From contig NZ_CP107945.1 of NCBI RefSeq assembly GCF_036057275.1, positions 2,170,001 to 2,234,000 on the forward strand: 64,000 bases of DNA. The letters run 5' to 3'. The stretch's first letter is position 1. Each line of letters starts with the position of its first letter. This DNA is from Streptomyces sp. NBC_00390. Its GTDB lineage: Bacteria; Actinomycetota; Actinomycetes; Streptomycetales; Streptomycetaceae. The notes under the pieces were generated by a model that worked only from the letters and a program-made list of their open reading frames with translations, ran no database searches and was not told the origin of the DNA. Positions 45,901 through 52,923 of the stretch are shown piece after piece. The translations under genes were made by a program, and so were the position numbers.

Positions 45901-46968
45901 CACCATGACCACGGGCTCGCCCCCGGCCGGGGTGTGCCAGCCGACGTTCTCGGTCTCGTACAGCACCACGTCGTCGGGGTCGAACAGCGGTGTGCCCCGG
46001 CAGGTGCCGCAGGCCTCTGCCCTGGCGTCGACGAGGTACGGCTCACCGGACAGGAACACCAGCTGCGTGCCGTCGGGGTTCCACGCGGCGCCGTGGCGTG
46101 CGTACTGGTAGAGCTCCCCGACGGCCAGGATGTCGGCCGGTGTCCCGCCGCGGCCGGCCGCGGGGACCGTGGCGAGCGCCTGCTGACCCTGGCCGGTGCG
46201 GGTGATGTACGCGATCCGGTCCCTGCCGCCCGCGACCGCGGGCTCCCAGACCGGCTTGGCCGCGGGAGTCTGCCCGTACGAGACCGGGACCTCCGCGCCG
46301 CCCGCGGCCACGGTCGTACGGTAGGCCCGCTCCTCCCGCGTGAAGACGAACTCGGTGCCGTCCGGGGACCAGTCGGCCCAGTCCGCGTTCCTGACGGCCT
46401 CGCGCAGTCCCGTGCCGTCCGTACGGACGACCCACACGGAGGGCTGCGCACCGCCGAACCGGCCGCGGGAGTCGTCGCAGCGGTCGGCCGACGTGCGGCT
46501 GCCCTCGCCGTCGTCGTTCTCCCACGACACGAAGGCGATCCAACGCAGGTCCGGGGACAGCACGGGATCGGCCAGCCGCCCGCCGTCCAGTTGCACGACC
46601 GGGGTCACCGGCCCGTCGCCGGTGCGCCGGAACAACCCCTCCCCGGTGCCGCTGCGGTCGCTGACCCAGACCATGTCGTCGCCGCGTGCCGATGCCTGGC
46701 AGTCGTTGCCCGCCGTGCCGGGCGGCAGCAGTGACGTCAGGGCGCCGCGCGGGCCGATCGTGGCCACGCTGTGATGGGGGCCGTCTCCGACGTACGCGAT
46801 CCGGCCCGGGTCGGGCGGGAGTTCGTCGACGGCCCGCGCAGGCAGGCGTTCGGCAGCCGTGACCGCGGGGCCCACGGCAGGTGTCGCACTCACGAGCACC
46901 ATGGCGAGCAGCAGACCCAGGGCCCGCCTTCCGGTTCTTGCCGGGCTCGCGTGCCCTGGCACGCGCAT
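42949..46968 (-). CDS. Secreted beta-propeller / DUF11-repeat protein within the CIS locus
   Basis: About 1339 aa. A signal peptide (TGRRALGLLLAMVLVSATPA) is followed by many TolB/PD40-type blades (RIAYVGDGP; PDLRWIAFVSWENDDG; WSPDGTKLAFARS; WSPDGGKLAFSRW; PAWSPDGHRLAVDVV), a propeller of about 700 residues. After it come about five DUF11/CARDB-like beta-sandwich repeats (STVEFTVRNTGTATAVNARL; RATVVYTVRNLGDAPAKS; RITAEVTVRNGGPVTATGL). No sortase signal or C-terminal membrane span is seen. An adhesin or wall-associated scaffold is plausible. The ATG at 46968 is chosen for the signal peptide although no clear ribosome-binding site precedes it. It is the first gene of the string running into cis16-cis15. 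Confidence 0.82.
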   Translation of the reverse strand: MRVPGHASPARTGRRALGLLLAMVLVSATPAVGPAVTAAERLPARAVDELPPDPGRIAYVGDGPHHSVATIGPRGALTSLLPPGTAGNDCQASARGDDMVWVSDRSGTGEGLFRRTGDGPVTPVVQLDGGRLADPVLSPDLRWIAFVSWENDDGEGSRTSADRCDDSRGRFGGAQPSVWVVRTDGTGLREAVRNADWADWSPDGTEFVFTREERAYRTTVAAGGAEVPVSYGQTPAAKPVWEPAVAGGRDRIAYITRTGQGQQALATVPAAGRGGTPADILAVGELYQYARHGAAWNPDGTQLVFLSGEPYLVDARAEACGTCRGTPLFDPDDVVLYETENVGWHTPAGGEPVVMVSGKDPEDFNIESQRAAVPLDRLELRAAQGEESALSDPAYAPDGRRMAFVRTSGRPEAPVTERILVGDELGLARAVPLRYEGMGEGEHQSRPAWSPDGTKLAFARSAPPDPDVPDPAAEIVVVDVSGGPQDARLLHVVPERTRPGYVCYSDDRDPTWSPDGGKLAFSRWSYCRPRIDAVPGEPLKGPAPDGARIAIDDDSGGGTSDGGAVDDGPSPDDGAGTSDGRVRLQVDTRDRHIWTAEAKPGGGVQFDVSAAQCGSPDCRVVDVRPAYRPGTGSIAFVRQTSVPSEPTLRAAPVSGYEGPRMVLEVGDDGTRCRALVPFGDACPLAVPAPDGDGPGYDMPDNPAWSPDGHRLAVDVVVSGWDSVTDRRIRVVDPANGRGDTLPGKLYNGQQQPTWKPSSDLRVHLTTNDSPLMLDDTGTVVLVVENHGVADSPRTRVRVKVPTGLDFVAPSGPEGACAADPADARQLVCDADVLKSGTKVRIELRVKGVAPGAQTIAATAEGGLTDHQPQDNTDELVVQVVVPDLGVTATATPPVIKIRERSTVEFTVRNTGTATAVNARLTLTVPPGLTLVSGTECPATGCDLGSIAPGAEKKVTLVYTAGNAFSGTIEGRATATTRDINPDNDRASVDLTVVDPRMPDPAVTVTATPSRILTGDRATVVYTVRNLGDAPAKSVLLTPVLPSGLTVVTATPACPATGCALGDLAPGATVTVTRVVTASNALRGSVAGTITTPGPDTDPGNNSASAPLTVDERPTPPRRSADPSVSVTAGPRTAYSGGRITAEVTVRNGGPVTATGLTLKVVVPPGLRVVSVSRPPCLTVDGCGLGSLAPAAATTVRLQLAAGRALTGTITATVTTTGSDSNPANNTASAPLTVRRPVLQLNPELGPPGAVTQAGGSSFPPGATVRLRWSEGVTPASAPVVVRADGTFSAPVLVLVQDALGPRDLRATHDAVPAPLFREVKAEYLVVPGVLQPSDFQWRR

Positions 46969-47421
46969 CTGCCGCGTTGTCGTCGGTCGCTGATCCGGCC
47001 TGATCCGGAAGACAGGCCCTGGCCCACGCCGCCCCCGAACGGAGCGGAAGACACCTTCAAGCACGCGTATCCGCCGGACGTTTCCCCCGCGCCTCCCGGG
47101 CGCACCCCCGGGACGGTGCCGACAGCATCCTGACAGCCCTCCTCAGAACAACCCTGTCCCGAAGCGCACCCCGCAGGCAGCCCGGGAAGGGGCACCGGTC
47201 GGGGTAGACCCGACTGCCCTAAGAGGCAGCGCGTCCGGGCTCAGCGCGCGAACGAGCCGGTGTCCGGCGGCTCGCGGCAACTGCGGCGGGGGCTGCGCAC
47301 CGGATCCCGTTCCGAGGCTCTGCCGGGCTCACCACGCACGGACCACCGGACCCCGTCGGCGAGGAGCACCGGGGCTCACTGTCCGGCGGAGGCTGCCCGC
47401 CTCGCGCCTCGCCGCGGTGGC
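46969..47421. other. Intergenic region upstream of the beta-propeller gene
   Basis: About 450 bp separate the start of the propeller gene from the terminator of the LuxR-type gene on the same strand. It must hold the promoter of the propeller-cis16-cis15 string, but I cannot name one box with confidence. No convincing gene is present. Confidence 0.4.
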
Positions 47422-47464
47422 CCCGGGCCCGCCGGCGCCCGGCCCGGCCCCCGGCGGGCCCGGG
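47422..47464 (-). terminator. GC-rich hairpin after the LuxR-type regulator
   Basis: Perfect 14-bp inverted repeat (47422-47435, CCCGGGCCCGCCGG, and 47451-47464) with a 15-nt loop, 31 bp downstream of the regulator's stop on the minus strand. No T-run follows, as is usual for Streptomyces. Confidence 0.75.
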
Positions 47465-47495
47465 CTCACCTTCGTGCGGGCCCGTCAGGGCCGGA

Positions 47496-48143
47496 TCAGA
47501 TGAAGCCCTGCCGCATCGCGTACGCCACGGCGTGCGAACGGTTGCGCAGCTGCAGCCGCGTCGTCACGTCATGGAGGATGTTCTTGACCGTACGCTCCGA
47601 GAAGGCGAGTGTCCGCGCGATCTCCGCGGTGTCGCTGCCCTCCGCGATCAGCCGCAGCACGTCGACCTCCCGAGGTGCCAGCCCGGTGAACGCGAGGCCG
47701 CGCGGATCCAGCACCTGCCGCTGCAGCCGCCCCACCTGGTCCAGCAGGCGTCCCAGCAGGTCCGCAGGCACGCTGCCCTCGCCGCTCGCCGCGGCCGTGA
47801 TGACCTGTACCAACCGGTCCATGGACGCCTCGGCGCGCCGGACGACACCCAGCACTCCGCATTCGGCGGCGGCAACCAGCCCTGCGTCGTCGATCTCGGT
47901 GGCCACGAGCACGGTGCCGCATCCATCGCCTCGCTGGAAACGGCGCAACGTCTGCATCTCCGTTTCCCCGATCCGGTCCACGGACACCACGGCCACGGCC
48001 GGCCCGTCGTACTCCTCCTCACCCAGCAACTCGAGTTGGGGACAGTTCCTCAACTGCCCCGCCAGCCCGGCGCGCGAAATCGGGTCCTGGGCCATCAGTA
48101 GCACCCGGATACGCTCCGCGCCGCTCTCTCCTTGGTATCGCAT
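47496..48143 (-). CDS. LuxR/NarL-type transcriptional regulator flanking the CIS locus
   Basis: 215 aa. A receiver-like N-terminal half (RIRVLLMAQDPISRAGLAG; VAVVSVDRIGE) lacks the usual acidic pocket pair and the phospho-accepting Asp in its normal context, so it may work without phosphorylation. The C-terminal LuxR helix-turn-helix is clear (LAPREVDVLRLIAEGSDTAE, IARTLAFSERTVKNILHDV). Start at ATG 48143, with AGGGGG nine bases before; ATG 48152 is too close to that site. Regulators of this type border CIS loci in other Streptomyces. No TTA codon was seen. Confidence 0.88.
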   Translation of the reverse strand: MRYQGESGAERIRVLLMAQDPISRAGLAGQLRNCPQLELLGEEEYDGPAVAVVSVDRIGETEMQTLRRFQRGDGCGTVLVATEIDDAGLVAAAECGVLGVVRRAEASMDRLVQVITAAASGEGSVPADLLGRLLDQVGRLQRQVLDPRGLAFTGLAPREVDVLRLIAEGSDTAEIARTLAFSERTVKNILHDVTTRLQLRNRSHAVAYAMRQGFI

Positions 48144-48336
48144 GTTCGGCATCCCCCTGTTCGGCGCGTCCGCCCCCACGCCATGCGAGAGCGGCGCCTG
48201 TCGTACCAGGCACTTCCTCACCGGTCGTCCAGTGAACACCCGGGCAATCAGCAGCCGCTCCACGCCGGCTCAACGGGCAACGCAACGTGCCCCCGGGTGT
48301 GTCCGTAGGGGAGCGGAGCCCTCCGGCCCGGGTCCC

Positions 48337-48348
48337 TACCGTCCCCTC
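48337..48348 (+). promoter_or_regulatory. Candidate leaderless-promoter -10 box
   Basis: TACCGT (48337-48342) fits TAnnnT and ends six bases before the ATG at 48349, which has no ribosome-binding site. Transcription starting at the ATG would give a leaderless mRNA. No good -35 was identified. Confidence 0.4.
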
Positions 48349-49659
48349 ATGACCACTTCCGCTCTTCTGGATGCCTCCCCCGCCTCGGTGCTGCCCGGCG
48401 AGGAAGCCCGGATCCCGCTCGAAATCCGCAACGGCGGAAACGTCGTCGAGGCCTACAGTTTCGAGGTCCTGGGTCCGGCTGCCGGCTGGAGTGTGGTCGA
48501 ACCTGCGACGCTGTCCCTGAACCCCGGCACGGGCGGGCAGGTGGAGCTGGTGGTCCGACCGCCCCGGGACACCGCTGTCCCGCCGGGTGAACTCACCTAT
48601 GGCGTAAGGGTGCTGCCACAGGAACAACCGCAGTACGCCACGGTGCCCGAGGGCGTCCTGCACATCCGGCCGTACGCCGACTTCACTGCGGAACTGACCC
48701 CGCGGCTGGGCCAGGGCCGCACCGGTGCCCGATTCCAGGTGGCATTGGACAACCGTGGCAACTATCCCCTGTCCGTTGCCCTTTCGGGCACGGATCAAGG
48801 TGATCTGCTGAGGTTCGGGCTGCTTTCCGGGCCCACAGTGGTGGAGCCGGGTCGGGCGGCATTCGTGAAGCTGTCCGTCAAGCCGAAGAGGTGGGTGTGG
48901 CGCGGGGTGCCCGTGCCACACGTCTTCCAGGTGATCGCGGCCCCGTCCCCCGGCCCGGAGGGGGCGCCGGAGGTGGCCCCGGAGCCGCTGGACGGCAGTC
49001 TGCTGCAGCGTCCGATCGTCTCGGCGGGCCTGCTGAAGCTGCTGATCGCGCTGCTGGTGCTCCTCGGCGTGCTGGCGGGTCTGTGGTTCGGGTTGCTGCG
49101 GCCGGTCGTCCGCAGCGCCGCCAAGGAGGCGGTGAAGGCCCCGGTCGAAGCGGCGGAGTCCAAGGCGGCCGAGGCGAAGGAGGCGGCGGACGAGGCCAAG
49201 GAGGCCGCGTCGGCGGGTGCAGGCGGAGGCAAGCCGGGCCCGGGCGGCAGCGCGGCGCCGTCCCCGTCGGCCTCGGCGACTCCGGGCACAGGCCCGGCCC
49301 CGCTCCCGCAGGCCGCCCTGTTCTCGTACCGCCTGACTCCCTCAGCCGCAGCCCGCGACACAGGCTCGGCGACGTACACGGTCCCGGACGGCAAAGTGCT
49401 GCGCCTGACGGATCTGGTCCTGGAGAACCCTCAGGGCGACACGGGCACCATCACGCTGTCGGTGGGCGACAAGACCCTCCTCGCCCCCGCGCTGGAGAAC
49501 TTCCGTGAGCAGGACTTCCACTGGGCATCGGCGATCCTGGCGGGCCCGAAGCAGAAGATCACGGTGACCCTCACCTGCCGCACAGTGGGCCGCCCGCCCT
49601 CCGGCCCGGCCCCCGACCGCTGCAACTCGGCGGTCCTCTTCAGCGGCACGCTGGAGTAG
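48349..49659 (+). CDS. Membrane-anchored protein with Ig-like N-terminal domains
   Basis: 436 aa. Two beta-sandwich domains (ASVLPGEEARIPLEIRNGGN; FTAELTPRLGQGRTGARFQV) precede one strong membrane segment (LLKLLIALLVLLGVLAGLWF, about residues 228-250), an Ala/Glu/Lys helix, a Pro/Ser linker and a C-terminal beta domain (YTVPDGKVLRLTDLVLENPQ). There is no signal peptide, so the Ig-like part is probably cytoplasmic and the rest outside. Such topology suits a membrane docking factor for cytoplasmic injection particles. A CIS-locus membrane protein named CisA is described in Streptomyces; whether this is its counterpart is unverified. Divergent from the LuxR-type regulator. Confidence 0.8.
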   Translation: MTTSALLDASPASVLPGEEARIPLEIRNGGNVVEAYSFEVLGPAAGWSVVEPATLSLNPGTGGQVELVVRPPRDTAVPPGELTYGVRVLPQEQPQYATVPEGVLHIRPYADFTAELTPRLGQGRTGARFQVALDNRGNYPLSVALSGTDQGDLLRFGLLSGPTVVEPGRAAFVKLSVKPKRWVWRGVPVPHVFQVIAAPSPGPEGAPEVAPEPLDGSLLQRPIVSAGLLKLLIALLVLLGVLAGLWFGLLRPVVRSAAKEAVKAPVEAAESKAAEAKEAADEAKEAASAGAGGGKPGPGGSAAPSPSASATPGTGPAPLPQAALFSYRLTPSAAARDTGSATYTVPDGKVLRLTDLVLENPQGDTGTITLSVGDKTLLAPALENFREQDFHWASAILAGPKQKITVTLTCRTVGRPPSGPAPDRCNSAVLFSGTLE

Positions 49660-49803
49660 TACGGCCGGAATCGCTACGCGACGGAGCCGACCCGCAACCA
49701 CGGTTCGCGACGTCAGGCGTCAGAGCGACGATGCCGACGCACTCCACGTGACGTTGACCCGGAAGCAGGTCGGGCAGGGCGTGGAGAATCTGAAAATCTC
49801 AGG

Positions 49804-49881
49804 TCAGATGCCCTTTGCGGCAGGTTCAAGAATGGCCACACATTCGACATGTGAGGTCATCGGAAAGGTGTCGGCCTGAGC
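49804..49881 (-). pseudogene. Degenerate second copy of the 3' end of the RNA methyltransferase gene
   Basis: On the minus strand the last 25 codons read ...TFPMTSHVECVAILEPAAKG plus Ile and stop, nearly the same as the end of the methyltransferase gene at 51490 (LFPMTHHVECVAILEPAAKG plus Leu). The DNA is roughly three-quarters identical across about 75 bp, and similarity stops upstream. It is a remnant, possibly left by integration of the intervening DNA at the 3' end of that gene. Confidence 0.75.
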
Positions 49882-50102
49882 GAGTGAGGGAAAAGACCAG
49901 GTCAGAGCCGCCTTCTCGACTCATCGCGAGGCGTGCGGACGCCCAGAGCGTCAAACGAGCGTCACGACCGATTGCCCGTCCTGCCCACTCGGGCAGACCG
50001 AGCTGCTACAGGCAGCTCCCCAGCAGGCTCCGCCTCTCTCACGTCAGACACCGGCTCGCTCATCATGACCCGCGCCACTCCTCCGGCCGCCATAATGGAC
50101 TC
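49882..50102. other. Short intergenic stretch before the AbiEii pair
   Basis: No recognisable gene. It presumably holds the promoter of the two-gene unit that starts at 50103, though no clear boxes were identified. Confidence 0.35.
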
Positions 50103-50495
50103 ATGCCCTCCAACTCACAGCACCCCGCACCCGCGCCGAGGGGTCTCCGGAGCGCAGACGCCGAGGACCTCGCGCTCTACCGGGAGAAGTTCCGGCGTCG
50201 TCTGCCGGAGTCGCTGGATGAGTTGTCCGGCCCGGCCCAGGGGATCGTGGAGCTGCCGCTGCACATGGCCTGGTCGGGGATGACGTCGTACGACCTGACC
50301 AAGCCTCGCCAGCGCATGGGCCTGTACCGCACCGTCCTGCACGAGGGCCTGCGTGATGACCTGCCCCAGTACCTCAACCGGGACCTGCTCCTCCAGCTGT
50401 GGCCTGTGCTGCGCACCCTCGTCGGTCGCACCGTGCGCGCCGTATGGGAAGACGCCTTCCCCCAGCTCGCCTCCCGCACCCGGACAGCCGCGTGA
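50103..50495 (+). CDS. Small protein paired with the AbiEii-like nucleotidyltransferase (possible antitoxin)
   Basis: 130 aa, mostly helical, soluble (LRSADAEDLALYREKFRRRL; GLYRTVLHEGLRDDLPQYLN; RDLLLQLWPVLRTLVGRTVR). It has no recognisable winged-helix AbiEi domain. Its stop overlaps the start of the nucleotidyltransferase gene (GTGA), the tight coupling expected of a toxin-antitoxin operon with the antitoxin first. I know no family name, and the antitoxin role is inferred from position. Confidence 0.7.
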   Translation: MPSNSQHPAPAPRGLRSADAEDLALYREKFRRRLPESLDELSGPAQGIVELPLHMAWSGMTSYDLTKPRQRMGLYRTVLHEGLRDDLPQYLNRDLLLQLWPVLRTLVGRTVRAVWEDAFPQLASRTRTAA

Positions 50496-51169
50496 CGGAC
50501 GTGCCGGAGCTGCACACGCGGCTCCTGGCGGATGTGATCGCGCTAGGTTCCCCGTATCCACTGGTTCTCACCGGTGGATACGCCGTGCGGGCCCACCGCC
50601 TCGTGAACCGCCCCAGCCAGGACCTCGACGTCGCCACCGAGAACCCGGCCCCCATGGCCGACATCGCCGCCACGCTCCGCGCCGGCCTGGAAGCCCGCGG
50701 TTGGAAGGTGCACGCGCTGGAGACCGCCCCGCTGTCCGCCCGCTTCACCGTGTCCGACCCGGCCACCGGGGAGGAATGCGAAGTCGACATCCTCAAGGAA
50801 ATCTTCTGGCGGCCAGTCACCCAAAGCCCGTACGGGCCCGTCCTCGCGGAGGAGGACGTGATCGGGACCAAGGTCCGCGCCCTCGCCGACCGCGGAGCGC
50901 CCCGCGACCTGATCGACGTGTTCGCAGCCTCCCGGCGATGGACAAATGCCGAGCTCGAAGAGTTCGGCCGCCGTCACGCGCGAGGCCGCTTCGAGCGCGA
51001 GGATCTACAGGCGAACCTCACAGGCGCCGAGTGGACCGACGACGAAGCCTTCGCTGCCTATGACCTCGATGACGCCACGATCACCGCTCTCCGCGCATGG
51101 GCTGTGGAATGGGCCGACGACCTCGCTGCTCGTCTCCTCGAAGAGGGCGGTGCTCCGGACAACGACTGA
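50492..51169 (+). CDS. AbiEii/AbiGii-family nucleotidyltransferase (toxin component)
   Basis: 225 aa. The segment YPLVLTGGYAVRAHRLVNRP followed by SQDLDVATE is the nucleotidyltransferase motif, with the Asp-x-Asp metal site in DLD. EECEVDILKEIFW supplies the third acidic strand and VLAEEDVIGTKVRALADRGA the conserved helix. Proteins of this family act as type IV toxins or abortive-infection factors, and relatives add nucleotides to tRNA. GTG start overlaps the preceding stop. The pair lies between two copies of the methyltransferase 3' end, which suggests it was acquired. Confidence 0.85.
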   Translation: MTDVPELHTRLLADVIALGSPYPLVLTGGYAVRAHRLVNRPSQDLDVATENPAPMADIAATLRAGLEARGWKVHALETAPLSARFTVSDPATGEECEVDILKEIFWRPVTQSPYGPVLAEEDVIGTKVRALADRGAPRDLIDVFAASRRWTNAELEEFGRRHARGRFEREDLQANLTGAEWTDDEAFAAYDLDDATITALRAWAVEWADDLAARLLEEGGAPDND

Positions 51170-51185
51170 CCAAGCCCCGGAAAGA

Positions 51186-51422
51186 TCATAGCTGCGAACG
51201 ATCATTCGGAGCCGACTCTTGTGCGTCCCCTGCTTGGCCTCTGGAGATCTTCAGCGGCTGGGGTTGCGGAGGCTTCGGGGCGAGACCGGTCTTGGCGACG
51301 AGGCCGCCAAAAAGGTCGTGCGGATTCTGCATCCGTTTGAGGCGGGTCTTGATCAGCGCGGTGACGTGGTCGAGGTCGTGTCTGGTGAGTTTGGCCAGTC
51401 GCAGCCGCAGCGTCCCATGCAA
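51186..51422 (-). other. Unassigned open frame, possible gene fragment
   Basis: 78 codons (LRLAKLTRHDLDHVTALIKT; DLFGGLVAKTGLAPKPP) with protein-like composition but no ribosome-binding site before the ATG. It may be the 3' remnant of a mobile gene brought in with the AbiEii pair. I recognise no family. Confidence 0.25.
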
Positions 51423-51489
51423 AAATCCGCCCCTTCACACTGCTGTCCCGCGGCAGCCGAACCGGACGTCATCTACAAGAACCCGCAGG

Positions 51490-52818
51490 TCAGAGCCCCT
51501 TCGCCGCAGGCTCCAGAATCGCCACGCACTCCACATGATGCGTCATCGGGAACAGGTCGAACGCCCGCAGCGTGCGCGGCTTGTAGCCGCCCTCGCGGAA
51601 GTACGCCAGGTCCCGGGCGAGCGCCGCCGGGTCGCAGGCCACGTACGCGATACGGCGCGCGCCCAGGGCCGCGAGCTGCTTGACCGTCTGCTTGCCCGCG
51701 CCCGCGCGCGGCGGGTCGAGGACGATCAGGTCGACCTCGTTGATCCCCGTCCGGGGCAGGACCTGTTCCACCTTGCCCTGCTCGATGCGGACGCGCTCGA
51801 AGTGCTGGAGGTTGTGGCGCGCGTCCTCGACCGACCGCTTGCCGGACTCGATGCCGAGCACCGCGCCCTGCTCACCGACCCGGTCCGCGATCGCGCCGGC
51901 GAAGAGGCCGACGCCGCAGTACAGATCGAGCGCCATGTCGCCCTTGCGCGGCAGCAGACCCTGCATCACGGCGGTGACCAGGACGTCCGCGGCCTGCGGG
52001 TGCACCTGCCAGAAGCCGCCCATGCCCACTCGGTAGGTGCGGTCGTCGGCGCGCTCGCGGACGAAGGCGCGGCCGTGCACGCGGTGCACCGAACCGTCGC
52101 GCTCCTCGACCCGCAGGACCGAGACGGGCCGGTCCAGCTCGACCAGGGGCAGCCGGCCGCCGGGCCGGGGGGTGAGAACGACCTGGCGGTCGCTGGAACC
52201 GATCGCGGCGATGGCCTCGACCGTCTCCATCTGCGGCCAGTCCTGCTTCTCGATGCCCAGCTCCGTGACGCCCGGTGCGGCGATCATGCAGTGGTCGATC
52301 GGCTGCACGTCGTGCGAGCGGTGCTTGCGCAGACCGATACGGCCCTCCGCGTCGACCGCGTACTGGACCCGGGTACGCCACGCGGGCACCTCGCCCGGCG
52401 GGAGCTTGTCACCGGGGGCGGGCATGACGGTGCCGTCCCAGCCGGCCTCCTCGGGGGTCAGCCCCGCGAGCCGCTGGAGCTGCTCGGCGATCACCTCGCC
52501 CTTGAACCGCCGCTGCGCTCCGGGCTTCGCGTGCTGCCAGTCGCAGCCGCCGCACTTGCCGGGGCCGGAGTACGGGCAGGGCGCCTCGACCCGGTCCTTC
52601 GACGCCTCGATGATCCGCACGGCGTCGGCACGCAGGAAGCGCGAGTCCTGTTCGCCCTCGGTGATGCGGGCGACGACCTTCTCGCCGGGCAGCGTGTGCC
52701 GTACGAACAGCACCTGGCCCTCGTCGGTGCGGGCGATGCAGTGGCCGCCGTGCGCGACGGGGCCGATTTCGACCTCGTATTCCTGCCCGACCAGCGAGGA
52801 CTCGGGGGCGTTCTGCAT
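51490..52818 (-). CDS. RNA uracil-C5 methyltransferase, TrmA/RumA (RlmCD) family
   Basis: 442 aa. N-terminal TRAM domain (YEVEIGPVAHGGHCIARTDE), four-Cys iron-sulfur motif (CPYSGPGKCGGCDW plus a later Cys), SAM-binding region (LDLYCGVGLFAGAIADRVG), and catalytic motifs (VLDPPRAGAGKQTV; YVACDPAALARDL with the nucleophilic Cys), ending HVECVAILEP. It methylates uridine in rRNA or tRNA. The ATG at 52818 is chosen by homology; GGAG lies about 10 bases before. The 3' end has a decayed duplicate at 49804. Confidence 0.93.
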   Translation of the reverse strand: MQNAPESSLVGQEYEVEIGPVAHGGHCIARTDEGQVLFVRHTLPGEKVVARITEGEQDSRFLRADAVRIIEASKDRVEAPCPYSGPGKCGGCDWQHAKPGAQRRFKGEVIAEQLQRLAGLTPEEAGWDGTVMPAPGDKLPPGEVPAWRTRVQYAVDAEGRIGLRKHRSHDVQPIDHCMIAAPGVTELGIEKQDWPQMETVEAIAAIGSSDRQVVLTPRPGGRLPLVELDRPVSVLRVEERDGSVHRVHGRAFVRERADDRTYRVGMGGFWQVHPQAADVLVTAVMQGLLPRKGDMALDLYCGVGLFAGAIADRVGEQGAVLGIESGKRSVEDARHNLQHFERVRIEQGKVEQVLPRTGINEVDLIVLDPPRAGAGKQTVKQLAALGARRIAYVACDPAALARDLAYFREGGYKPRTLRAFDLFPMTHHVECVAILEPAAKGL

Positions 52819-52858
52819 GGCGGGGTGACTCCAGAGGGTCAAGGGGGACGAACGCGGA

Positions 52859-52908
52859 AACGGCCGGAGGGCCAGCCCACCAGTCTACGTGGCTGTTCTC
52901 CGGCCGTT
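52859..52908 (-). terminator. Hairpin downstream of the APC permease gene
   Basis: 11-bp inverted repeat (AACGGCCGGAG at 52859-52869; complement at 52898-52908) with a 28-nt loop that can itself pair in part. It lies 16 bp after the permease stop on the minus strand, before the methyltransferase gene. Confidence 0.6.
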
Positions 52909-52923
52909 CGCCATGCGCGTGGC

